From the NCBI GenBank assembly GCA_031289065.1, contig JAITQI010000046.1, forward strand, positions 1 to 10,800: a DNA stretch of 10,800 nt, written 5' to 3'. The DNA comes from Oscillospiraceae bacterium (GTDB taxonomy: Bacteria > Bacillota > Clostridia > Oscillospirales > UBA929). The translations under genes were made by a program, and so were the position numbers. Below the pieces are notes generated by a model, which did no database searches, had not been told where the DNA came from, and was given only the letters and a program-made list of their open reading frames with translations. This document shows, piece after piece, positions 4,763 to 10,800 of the stretch (positions are counted from its first letter, which is position 1; each line of letters opens with the position of its first letter).

Positions 4763-6828
4763 CCGTGGCGTTGGCGGGCAACCCAAACGTAGGCAAGAGC
4801 ACCCTCTTCAACCGGCTGACCGGTTTCCGCCAGCACACGGGCAACTGGCCGGGGAAAACCGTGGCGCTGGCGCGGGGGCGCTGCGCCCTGCCGGTGGGCG
4901 AGGCGACGCTGGTGGATCTGCCGGGCACCTATTCCCTGCTGACCCACTCCCCCGAGGAGGAGGTCGCCCGGGACTTTCTCTGTTCCCGCCAAGCCGACGG
5001 CGTGGTGGTCGTCTGCGACGCGACCTGTCTGGCGCGCAACCTGATTCTCGTTTCTCAGATTTTAGAAATCACATCTCGGGTCCTGGTATGCGTCAACCTG
5101 ATGGACGAGGCGGCCCGCAAGGGGGTGCGGGTAAATCTGGCGGCGCTGTCCGAGGCCCTGGGGGTTCCCGTTGTGGGCACCGACGCGGCACGGGGGCGGG
5201 GGCTGTCCGAACTGCGGGCGGCCATCACCGCCTTACCCGCCCAACGTGTTCCGCCGCCGCCGATGGTTTATCCGCCCCCCTTGGAGGAGGCGGTGGGCCG
5301 TCTGGCGGCGGCGCTGGCTCCCCGCCTGCCGGAACCCCGGCGCGCACGCTGGTTGGCGCTGCGTCTGCTGGAGGAAGGCGAGCAAGCCCGCCAAACCTCC
5401 CTTCGGCGCTTTGGATGTGAATCCGACTGGGACGCAATTGTTTCCCAAGAATGGGAATTCTCATTTCGTCTGCTGACCGCCGAAGGGTTGACTGGCGACC
5501 GGCTGGGAGACATGGCGGCAGCCTGTTTTGTCCGCCGGGCCGAGGCAATGTCCGAAGCGTCTGTCGCGCTGACCCGCTCCGACGGCGACGCCCGGGACAG
5601 ACGGCTGGATCGGGTACTCACCGGGCGTCGGAGCGGTCTACCGGTTATGTTGCTCCTGCTGGCGCTGACCCTTTGGCTGACGCTGGCGGCCTCCAACGCG
5701 CCGTCGAGCTGGCTGGCGGCGAGTTTCTCGTGGCTGGAAACCCTTCTGGCCGAGACGGCCGCTGGGTGGCGGCTGCCGGGTTGGCTGACCGGGCCGCTGT
5801 TGGAAGGGGCTGTCCGGGTGGCCTTTTGGGTCGTCGCGGTCATGCTGCCGCCCATGGCGGTATTTTTTCCGCTGTTTACTCTGTTGGAGGACCTGGGGTA
5901 TCTGCCCCGGGTGGCCTTCAATCTGGATCACTGTTTCCAACGCTGCCGGGCCTGCGGCAAACAGGCGCTGACCATGTGCATGGGCCTGGGCTGCAACGCG
6001 GTGGGGGTGGTCGGCTGCCGGATCATCGACTCGCCCCGGGAGCGGCTGACCGCCGTGATTACCAACAGTTTTATGCCGTGCAACGGGCGGTTTCCCCTGC
6101 TGATCGCTTTGGGAGGGCTGTTCTTCCTGGGCAATGCCTCCGCGTTCTGGCAGGCCCCGCTGGCCGCCCTCATCCTGACGCTGGCCATTTCGTTGGGGGT
6201 GGGCATGACCTTTTTGACCGCCCGGCTACTGTCGGCTACGCTGCTCAAGGGCGAGGCTTCGGCCTTCGCCCTTGAACTTCCCCCTTTTAGGAAACCGCAG
6301 GTGGGCAAGGTGTTGGCCCGCTCGTTTCTCGACCGCACGGTCTTTGTGCTGGGGCGTGCGGCGGCGACGGCGGCCCCGGCGGGACTGGTCATCTGGCTAC
6401 TGGCCAACCTTCAGGCGGGGGGCGCCAGTCTGCTCAGCCAGTGCGCCGCCTTTCTGGACCCCTTCGCCCGGTTGTTCGGCCTGGACGGGATCATTTTACT
6501 GGGGTTTATCCTGGGCTGGCCGGCCAACGAGATCGTTCTGCCGGTCATTCTCATGGGCTACCTGGCCCAGAGCGGCCCGGCCGCCCCGGACAGCCTCTAC
6601 CATCTGCACGCCCTGCTTGTGGGCCAGGGGTGGACATGGGTGACCGCCGTGTGCGTCATGCTCTTTTCGCTGATGCACTGGCCCTGCGCCACCACCTGCC
6701 TGACCATCAAAAAGGAGACCAGGAGCGTCAAATGGACGCTGGTCTCCCTTGCGCTGCCCACCCTGGCGGGGTTGGCGGCTTGTATTGTAACGGCCAGTTT
6801 GGCCAGGCTGTTGTCGGCCCTGGGCTAA
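4756..6828 (+). CDS. feoB: FeoB, ferrous iron transporter with GTPase domain
   Basis: The 690-residue inner-membrane Fe2+ transporter starts with a G-protein domain: G1 GNPNVGKST (8-16), a switch I Thr region (TGNWPGKTV), G3 DLPG (54-57), G4 NLMD (114-117) and a G5-like GTDAARGRG. A helical spacer leads to the membrane part from about residue 293. Gate motif 1 reads CMGLGCNAVG (408-417) and gate motif 2 FMPCNGRFP (439-447), the variant I know from Clostridia rather than the enterobacterial PFMSCSAR form. Just before gate 1 a cluster HC-x3-C-x2-CG (H392, C393, C397, C400) could bind metal. The ATG at 4756 is set by GGAGG seven bases upstream and by the homologous start MLTVALAGNPN; it overlaps feoA (ATGCTGA). 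The stop overlaps that of the convergent gene by a few bases. Confidence 0.95.
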   Translation: MLTVALAGNPNVGKSTLFNRLTGFRQHTGNWPGKTVALARGRCALPVGEATLVDLPGTYSLLTHSPEEEVARDFLCSRQADGVVVVCDATCLARNLILVSQILEITSRVLVCVNLMDEAARKGVRVNLAALSEALGVPVVGTDAARGRGLSELRAAITALPAQRVPPPPMVYPPPLEEAVGRLAAALAPRLPEPRRARWLALRLLEEGEQARQTSLRRFGCESDWDAIVSQEWEFSFRLLTAEGLTGDRLGDMAAACFVRRAEAMSEASVALTRSDGDARDRRLDRVLTGRRSGLPVMLLLLALTLWLTLAASNAPSSWLAASFSWLETLLAETAAGWRLPGWLTGPLLEGAVRVAFWVVAVMLPPMAVFFPLFTLLEDLGYLPRVAFNLDHCFQRCRACGKQALTMCMGLGCNAVGVVGCRIIDSPRERLTAVITNSFMPCNGRFPLLIALGGLFFLGNASAFWQAPLAALILTLAISLGVGMTFLTARLLSATLLKGEASAFALELPPFRKPQVGKVLARSFLDRTVFVLGRAAATAAPAGLVIWLLANLQAGGASLLSQCAAFLDPFARLFGLDGIILLGFILGWPANEIVLPVILMGYLAQSGPAAPDSLYHLHALLVGQGWTWVTAVCVMLFSLMHWPCATTCLTIKKETRSVKWTLVSLALPTLAGLAACIVTASLARLLSALG

Positions 6829-8057
6829 TCGTTCCGGAGTGGCACCCTTTTTTCTTCCCCGAAGCAGACCTTGACCGCGCAGGCGGTCAGAATAAGGAAC
6901 AGGGTGACCAACAGGGCGACATCCAGGTGTTTTTCCACGTAGGAGACCACCGCGCCCAACCGGGGCATACCGCCCGCCCACAGGCCGATCAGCTCGGATT
7001 CATAGATCGGCTCCGTTTGCGCGTCCCCGACGACGAACCGATACCCTTCCCCCTCGGTCTTCAGGATCTCGATCACCTGCGCGCTGGCGATGCCGCTCTC
7101 CCGGCGGAAGAGAATTTCGTCCTCGGGGCGGATGTCGGCGGGCGCTATCGGCCGGGCAAACGCCAGTTCGCCGCCAGGGCGTCCGTCCGGTTCGTTCAGA
7201 GAGGACACCGACACATAGGTGTATCCAAACACCTGCCGGGTGCCGCTTTGTCCCCGATAAAACACCAACAGGGACAGCACCAGCGTCAGACCGGCGATGA
7301 CGAGCAGCCCGCAGAACGCGGCGAAAACGCCCCGTGTCCCCGTCGTCTTGCCGCTCTCCGCCCGGGTGGGGGATTCAATTGACGATTGACAATTGACAGT
7401 TGACAATTGAGATGTTGCGGCGGTGGGCTCAATTGACGATTGACCGTTGACCGTTGACGATTGGGGGGGCGCAGTGGGCGCGGGGGCGACGGCTCGGGAC
7501 TTGGGGGCGGGTGTCGTGGGCTGGCCTCTTCCCAGGCGGGCGAGGAGGTCGCCAATGTTCAGCTCGCGGGGGAACGAGATTTTGCCTCGCCGCTCGGAGG
7601 CGATCAACGCCTCCAATTCCCTGTGGGCCTTCCCCTGTGTCTTGGGTTCCGCCGGTTCTTGTATGCGTTCCTGTATCTGTTCCTGGGCTTGCGGCTGTTC
7701 CTGTGTCTGCTCTTGCTCTTGCGGTCGCGGCTGTTCTTGCGCCTGCGGTTGTATTGGCGGCCGCGGGGTTACATGCGTTTCCACCTGCGCTTGCGCCTGA
7801 TCCTGCGTCCGGGCCGCGGGCTCCCGCTGTTCTTCCCCGAGAAGGACGCGCACTTCGGACAGGAGTTTTTCCACGTTGGCCGGCGCGGCCGGTACGGCGG
7901 GCCAGTTCCAATGGCCCCCTATCGGCAGGCCGCTCGTCTGTTTTTCCGGTTGGCCGACGTAATCCTCCACCGTCAACTTGGTCGCCAAGCCCGCCGCCGA
8001 TCCGGCGGGACAGTTGAGGCGAAATTCCCTATTGATCTCGTCGAGTTTTTTTACCAT
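6825..8057 (-). CDS. two-TM protein with degenerate SipW-like signal-peptidase domain
   Basis: This 410-residue protein has a long, probably cytoplasmic N-terminal half. Within it are a Gln/Glu/Pro-rich low-complexity stretch (about 82-141), a small conserved-looking segment (about 145-176), and a Pro/Ser linker containing heptanucleotide repeats. A TM helix follows (about 242-267), then an extracytoplasmic domain and a second TM helix (about 377-399). The C-terminal part resembles S26B signal peptidases of the SipW/archaeal type: PEDEILFR for the usual VGDVITF element, VIEILKTEGEGYRFVVGDA (328-346) for the HRIVEI...GDA segment, and LIGLWAGGMPRLGAVVSYV before the last TM. The SGSMEP box is replaced by SVSSLNEP (283-290), and the catalytic His by Ala/Gln (S-A-Q-V at 325-328). 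It is probably inactive as a protease; its real function is unknown. ATG 8057 is chosen for CAGGAG 7 bases upstream. It lies 88 bp after the DivIVA-like gene. Confidence 0.72.
   Translation of the reverse strand: MVKKLDEINREFRLNCPAGSAAGLATKLTVEDYVGQPEKQTSGLPIGGHWNWPAVPAAPANVEKLLSEVRVLLGEEQREPAARTQDQAQAQVETHVTPRPPIQPQAQEQPRPQEQEQTQEQPQAQEQIQERIQEPAEPKTQGKAHRELEALIASERRGKISFPRELNIGDLLARLGRGQPTTPAPKSRAVAPAPTAPPQSSTVNGQSSIEPTAATSQLSTVNCQSSIESPTRAESGKTTGTRGVFAAFCGLLVIAGLTLVLSLLVFYRGQSGTRQVFGYTYVSVSSLNEPDGRPGGELAFARPIAPADIRPEDEILFRRESGIASAQVIEILKTEGEGYRFVVGDAQTEPIYESELIGLWAGGMPRLGAVVSYVEKHLDVALLVTLFLILTACAVKVCFGEEKRVPLRND
7376..7463. repeat. two blocks of heptanucleotide repeats inside a gene
   Basis: Five units of the type CAATTGA (7376-7410) and five more of the types CAATTGA, CGATTGA and CCGTTGA (7430-7463, the last imperfect) are separated by 19 bp of unrelated sequence. 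They lie in the Pro/Ser-rich linker of the minus-strand gene, where they encode fragments such as STVNGQSSIE and STVNCQSSIE. The period of 7 is not a multiple of 3, so the array did not arise as a peptide repeat. It looks like an intergenic-type repeat that has entered a tolerant linker. Confidence 0.85.
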
Positions 8058-8097
8058 CGTTCCGCTCCTGTTCGCGCAGACCGAAGCCGATACGCGC

Positions 8098-8114
8098 ATT
8101 TTCTGTCAGAAAAT
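8098..8114. promoter_or_regulatory. 17-bp perfect palindrome between the two minus-strand genes
   Basis: ATTTTCTG (8098-8105), one central base, and CAGAAAAT (8107-8114) form a perfect dyad in the 88-bp gap between the DivIVA-like and SipW-like genes. It is AT-rich in GC-rich surroundings, which fits a repressor operator or a small RNA hairpin. The half-sites recall the CodY box, but the spacing is about four bases wider, so I do not assign a regulator. Confidence 0.5.
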
Positions 8115-8145
8115 CCCATTGTCCGATGCCGCGATGGAAGACAGC

Positions 8146-8595
8146 TTAAAACGCCCTCGACAGGAGGGTTTGCAGATTCTGATCGATATCCTGAATTTCC
8201 CGCAGCAACTGCTCTTTGGCTTCGTAAATCTGGCCGTATTCGGCCTTACCCTCGCTGGTCATCCGCTCGGCTTCGGCGTTGGCCCGCTCGACGATTTGCT
8301 TGGCCAGCATCTCGGCGTCGATGAGGACGCGGGCCACCTCGCCCGCAAAGGAGGGGGGTTGCTGCCTCTCCAGCGCGCTGATCTGTTCCCGCAGCTGCCC
8401 TATCTCTGTCTCGAGGGCTTCCTTTTCGTCGGTCAGATCGCTCCACGCCTTTTCCAGCAGGCCGTACTTGTTCTCCATACCTTTGTACTCGGTGTGGAGG
8501 TTCTGGTATTCGCCCACCAGTTTGCCCAGATAGGCGTCCACCTGAGATTTGCTGTACCCGTTCTTCTCTTCGCTGAAACTCAGATTCGCGTTCAT
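8146..8595 (-). CDS. DivIVA-like coiled-coil protein
   Basis: The 149-residue protein begins with a stretch like the DivIVA/GpsB N-terminal lipid-binding motif: NGYSKSQVDAYLGKLVGEY (about residues 12-30), where the family has GYD..eVd.fL. A long coiled coil with heptads of Leu and Glu/Lys follows (about 33-78). After a Pro break comes an alanine- and glutamate-rich helix (about 84-130, with AKQIVERANAEAERM), as in DivIVA C-termini. DivIVA proteins collect at curved membranes and recruit partners for division, pole or envelope work. This one is shorter than classical DivIVA, so it is a family member of undetermined role. AAAAGGAG lies 8 bases before the ATG. It precedes the SipW-like gene on the same strand, 88 bp away, which suggests that the two act together, perhaps by placing that membrane protein. 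That is inference. Confidence 0.8.
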   Translation of the reverse strand: MNANLSFSEEKNGYSKSQVDAYLGKLVGEYQNLHTEYKGMENKYGLLEKAWSDLTDEKEALETEIGQLREQISALERQQPPSFAGEVARVLIDAEMLAKQIVERANAEAERMTSEGKAEYGQIYEAKEQLLREIQDIDQNLQTLLSRAF

Positions 8596-8629
8596 TTTCC
8601 GTTCTCCTTTTCAAGCTGTTCGCGCTCGG

Positions 8630-8646
8630 CGTCCCTCGCGGGGACG
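8630..8646 (-). other. short hairpin in the DivIVA-like gene leader
   Basis: CGTCCC (8630-8635) and GGGACG (8641-8646) form a perfect 6-bp stem with a 5-nt loop, about 20 bases upstream of the ribosome binding site of the DivIVA-like gene. It could affect mRNA stability. In a GC-rich genome such a small stem can also arise by chance. Confidence 0.3.
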
Positions 8647-8753
8647 GTTCACGCGGCGTTCGGACGTTCGTTCCGTCGGCGGCCCACGGCGGCTGATTTG
8701 ATGTGATACCCTTGCCCCGCCTGCGTTTTGGAATGTCCGGCTGTATGCTACAA

Positions 8754-8780
8754 CCGAATGGGGCGGCAAGCCCCTTCCGG
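8754..8780 (-). other. 11-bp imperfect hairpin upstream of the DivIVA-like gene
   Basis: CCGAATGGGGC (8754-8764) and GCCCCTTCCGG (8770-8780) pair at 9 of 11 positions around a 5-nt loop. No T tract follows on either strand, so it is not a standard terminator. It could be a leader structure or a protein binding site. Confidence 0.35.
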
Positions 8781-8929
8781 TTCGTTTGATCGCACTATGT
8801 ATCGAAACAGTGTCCCCCCGAGTTGACCTTTTTTTAATAAAAAATCCGTTTCCCGAAAACAGGAACGCTCCGCCGGGAAGGGTTTCCCTCCTTTTCGGTG
8901 TGAACTTTCTATCCTGGCCCCGGGATGGA

Positions 8930-8957
8930 TTGACAATTTTGCGAAACATGATATGAT
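8930..8957 (+). promoter_or_regulatory. strong sigma-A-like extended -10 promoter
   Basis: A perfect TTGACA (8930-8935), a 16-bp spacer and TATGAT (8952-8957) preceded by TG plus one base (extended -10) form the best promoter in the window. Transcription should start near 8964, leaving a leader of about 70 nt before the VOC gene and probably continuing into uxaC. Confidence 0.8.
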
Positions 8958-9035
8958 TTCTACATGGGGTTTCCGGGGCGGCGGGCCGGTTTTGGCGGCG
9001 TCCGGGGGCTCACAAAAACGGGAGGGGTTTTTTCC

Positions 9036-9440
9036 ATGAGCATCCGACTGGGTCATCTGGCGGTCTTCGCCAAGGACATGGACACATCGCTGGACTTTTA
9101 CACCCGGGTTCTCGGCTTTGAGCGGGCCTTCGAGCTGGCTCACCCGCGGACGGGCGCACCCTGGATTGTTTACGTCCACATGGGGGGCGGGCATTTCATT
9201 GAGCTGTTTTACGGGGGGCAAGGGACGCCGCCTTCCGGGGCGTTTCACCACGTTTGCTTCGTCACCGACGACATTCAAGCGGCCACCCGGCGGATCACCG
9301 AAGCGGGCTACCCGCTGGACAGCCCGCCCACATTGGGGGCGGACGGCAACTGGCAGGCCTGGGTAACCGATCCGGACGGCGTCCGGGTGGAGCTCATGCA
9401 GATCAGCCCGGATTCGCCCCAAGGGCGGATCGGCGGTTAG
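9036..9440 (+). CDS. VOC-family (glyoxalase-fold) metalloprotein
   Basis: The 134-residue cytoplasmic protein shows two beta-alpha-beta-beta-beta modules of the vicinal oxygen chelate fold. The four usual metal positions are filled: H7 in RLGHLAVF, E56 in HFIELF, H72 in HHVCFVTDD and E119 in VRVELMQ, so it should be an active metalloenzyme such as a lactoylglutathione lyase-like, epimerase-like or dioxygenase-like protein. The substrate is not readable. The start MSIRLGH is set by GGAGGGG (9021-9027) eight bases upstream; a longer frame from 8964 has no binding site and would begin at the predicted transcription start. It is followed 38 bp later by uxaC on the same strand without a visible terminator, so it may belong to the hexuronate unit. 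Confidence 0.88.
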   Translation: MSIRLGHLAVFAKDMDTSLDFYTRVLGFERAFELAHPRTGAPWIVYVHMGGGHFIELFYGGQGTPPSGAFHHVCFVTDDIQAATRRITEAGYPLDSPPTLGADGNWQAWVTDPDGVRVELMQISPDSPQGRIGG

Positions 9441-9459
9441 CGGTTCCCCGCACATAAAT

Positions 9460-9470
9460 AAGGAGGAGGT
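9460..9470 (+). promoter_or_regulatory. strong ribosome binding site of uxaC
   Basis: AAGGAGGAGGT is close to the full anti-Shine-Dalgarno complement and ends eight bases before the ATG at 9479. It fixes the start of uronate isomerase. Confidence 0.85.
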
Positions 9471-9478
9471 CATCTATT

Positions 9479-10800
9479 ATGAAAGCGTTTATGGACAAGG
9501 ATTTCCTGCTGGGGAACGAACCGGCCCGGATTTTGTACCACAGCTACGCGGCCGACGCCCCCATTATCGACTACCACTGCCACATCTCCCCCGCCCAAAT
9601 CGCGGACGACCTGCGCTATGAGAACATCACCCAGGCCTGGCTGGGGGGCGACCACTACAAGTGGCGACTGATGCGGGCGGCCGGGGTGGACGAAGCGCTT
9701 GTCACCGGCGGCGCGCCGGACAGGGACAAATTTTTGGCCTTTGCCGCCGTTCTGCCCCGGGCGGTGGGCCATCCGGTGTACCACTGGGCCCATTTGGAGC
9801 TGCGCCGCTATTTCGGCTACGAGGGGGCGCTGAACGCCCAAACCGCCGGGGACGTGTGGTCGCTGTGCAACGAGACGCTGAAAACCCTCTCCGTGCGGCA
9901 GGTCATCCGGGCGTCCCATGTGGAGGCCATCTGCACCACCGACGATCCCCTGGACGACCTGGAGGCCCACCGCCGTCTGGCCGCCGAGGGCTTCGAGACC
10001 GCCGTGAGGCCCGGCTGGCGGCCGGACAAGGCGGTGCTCGTGGAAAAGCCCGGTTTTGCCGACTATCTGGGGAAGCTGGCCGCCCTGACCGGGATTCCCA
10101 TCCGATCCGTGGCGGACGTGCTGGCCGCCCTTACGGCGCGGCTGGATGTCTTCCACGCCGTGGGTTGCCGCATTTCGGACCACGGGCTGGATCAGATTCC
10201 CTACGCCCCCGACCCCGCCGCCGCCGAACGGGCCTTGGGCACAGCCCTTTCAGGGGGTGTTCCCACCGCGGGGGACGCCGAGAGCTATCAGTATGAGATC
10301 CTCCACGGGCTGGCTGTGGCATACGCCCGGCGGGGGTGGGTCATGCAGCTGCACGCCGGGGCCCTGCGCAACAACAACGCCCGCATGTTCGCCCGCCTGG
10401 GCGCGGACACCGGCTATGACGCCATCGGACAGGCGATTCGGCCGGACAAGCTGTCCGCCTTCCTGGACGCTCTCGACAAAAAGGACGCCCTGGCCAAGAC
10501 CATCGTGTATTCCCTGGACCCCAACGACAACATGATGCTGACCAGCCTGTTGGGCTGCTTCGGACGGGACGGCGTGCCGGGCAAGATGCAGCACGGCAGC
10601 GCCTGGTGGTTTAACGACTCCATCCCCGGCATGACCAGCCAGCTCACCGGTCTGGCCACCGCCCTGCCCCTGGGGCAGTTCATCGGCATGACCACCGACT
10701 CCCGGAGTTTCTTCTCCTACACCCGCCACGAGTATTTCCGGCGCATTCTGTGCAACCTGGTGGGAGGCTGGGCGGACGCGGGCGAAGCGGACGGCGACCT
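9479..10800 (+). CDS. uxaC: uronate isomerase UxaC (3' end outside window)
   Basis: This enzyme of the amidohydrolase superfamily isomerises D-glucuronate to D-fructuronate and D-galacturonate to D-tagaturonate, the first step of hexuronate breakdown in the cytoplasm. Seen here: the metal-binding HxH pair in IIDYHCHIS (H33, H35), ASHVEAICTTDDP, RISDHGLDQI (D234, H235), MQLHAGALRNNN (H292), and near the right edge the family signature GMTTDSRSFFSYTRHEYFRR. About 440 codons are present; the family is usually around 465-470 residues, so only the last few dozen residues are missing. The frame is intact throughout. Other uxa/uxu or kdg genes would be expected downstream, outside the window. The preceding VOC gene, 38 bp upstream, may share its transcript. 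Confidence 0.95.
   Translation, partial: MKAFMDKDFLLGNEPARILYHSYAADAPIIDYHCHISPAQIADDLRYENITQAWLGGDHYKWRLMRAAGVDEALVTGGAPDRDKFLAFAAVLPRAVGHPVYHWAHLELRRYFGYEGALNAQTAGDVWSLCNETLKTLSVRQVIRASHVEAICTTDDPLDDLEAHRRLAAEGFETAVRPGWRPDKAVLVEKPGFADYLGKLAALTGIPIRSVADVLAALTARLDVFHAVGCRISDHGLDQIPYAPDPAAAERALGTALSGGVPTAGDAESYQYEILHGLAVAYARRGWVMQLHAGALRNNNARMFARLGADTGYDAIGQAIRPDKLSAFLDALDKKDALAKTIVYSLDPNDNMMLTSLLGCFGRDGVPGKMQHGSAWWFNDSIPGMTSQLTGLATALPLGQFIGMTTDSRSFFSYTRHEYFRRILCNLVGGWADAGEADGD

Larger units (their letters stand above)
8596..9035. other. divergent intergenic region with hairpins and one clear promoter
   Basis: No protein-coding gene is evident. The plus-strand promoter at 8930-8957 reads towards the VOC gene. 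For the minus-strand DivIVA-like gene I find no convincing -35/-10 pair. The stretch also holds two hairpins (8630-8646 and 8754-8780) and an AT-rich patch (T7, AATA, then A run) at about 8829-8844 that stands out from the GC-rich surroundings. Confidence 0.5.

Noticed and set aside
5268..5921. 217-codon minus-strand frame inside feoB
   Set aside because: It is antisense to FeoB and rich in Arg/Ser, a typical GC-rich shadow.
7376..7463. Minisatellite arising from a peptide repeat
   Set aside because: The unit is 7 bp, out of step with codons, and the two blocks are separated by unrelated sequence, so selection on the peptide does not explain it.
7454..8324. Plus-strand frames opposite the SipW-like and DivIVA-like genes
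   Set aside because: The leucine/arginine-rich products mirror the Gln-rich repeats of the minus strand; the minus-strand genes have proper starts and binding sites.
9470..10183. 237-codon minus-strand frame across uxaC
   Set aside because: It is antisense to uronate isomerase, which has an intact frame and all key motifs.

Overview
The window looks like chromosomal DNA of a GC-rich member of the Bacillota (Firmicutes), most likely a gut-type Clostridia of the Oscillospirales kind. This rests on strong AGGAGG-type ribosome binding sites, sigma-A-like promoters (TTTACA-N17-TATAAT and TTGACA-N16-TATGAT), a DivIVA-like coiled-coil protein, a FeoB of the variant with a PCNGRFP gate motif, and a divergent DtxR/MntR-type repressor. 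The taxonomic placement is inference.

Layout, left to right. (1) 10-1197 (+): a membrane-anchored pentapeptide-repeat protein with a nearly pure 15-bp DNA repeat array and lower GC than the rest; its frame is open to the left edge. A sigma-A-like promoter overlaps its stop codon and serves (2) 1234-3477 (+): a two-gene operon of an XRE-cupin regulator and an AMP-forming acyl/acetyl-CoA synthetase, closed by two tandem stem-loops. (3) 3478-3963: a gene-free stretch holding these terminators, a third possible stem-loop and three copies of GGTGAGAAAT spaced exactly 20 bp apart. (4) 3964-6828: an iron/manganese module, with an MntR-type repressor on the minus strand divergent from feoA-feoB. A 35-bp near-perfect palindrome sits in the gap. 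(5) 8595-6825 (-): a two-gene unit of a DivIVA-like coiled-coil protein and a two-TM protein whose C-terminal half resembles a SipW/archaeal-type signal peptidase but lacks the catalytic His. Its linker contains a heptanucleotide repeat block. The stops of this unit and feoB overlap. (6) 8930-10800 (+): a strong extended -10 promoter, a VOC (glyoxalase-fold) protein, and the start of uronate isomerase (uxaC), which runs off the right edge.

Functionally the window combines acyl activation under a local ligand-sensing regulator, ferrous iron import under a metal-dependent repressor, and entry into hexuronate catabolism. The least explained parts are the DivIVA-like/pseudo-signal-peptidase pair, the 20-bp phased repeats, and the two palindromes at 4456-4490 and 8098-8114. 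No tRNA, rRNA, CRISPR array or intact transposase gene was seen.
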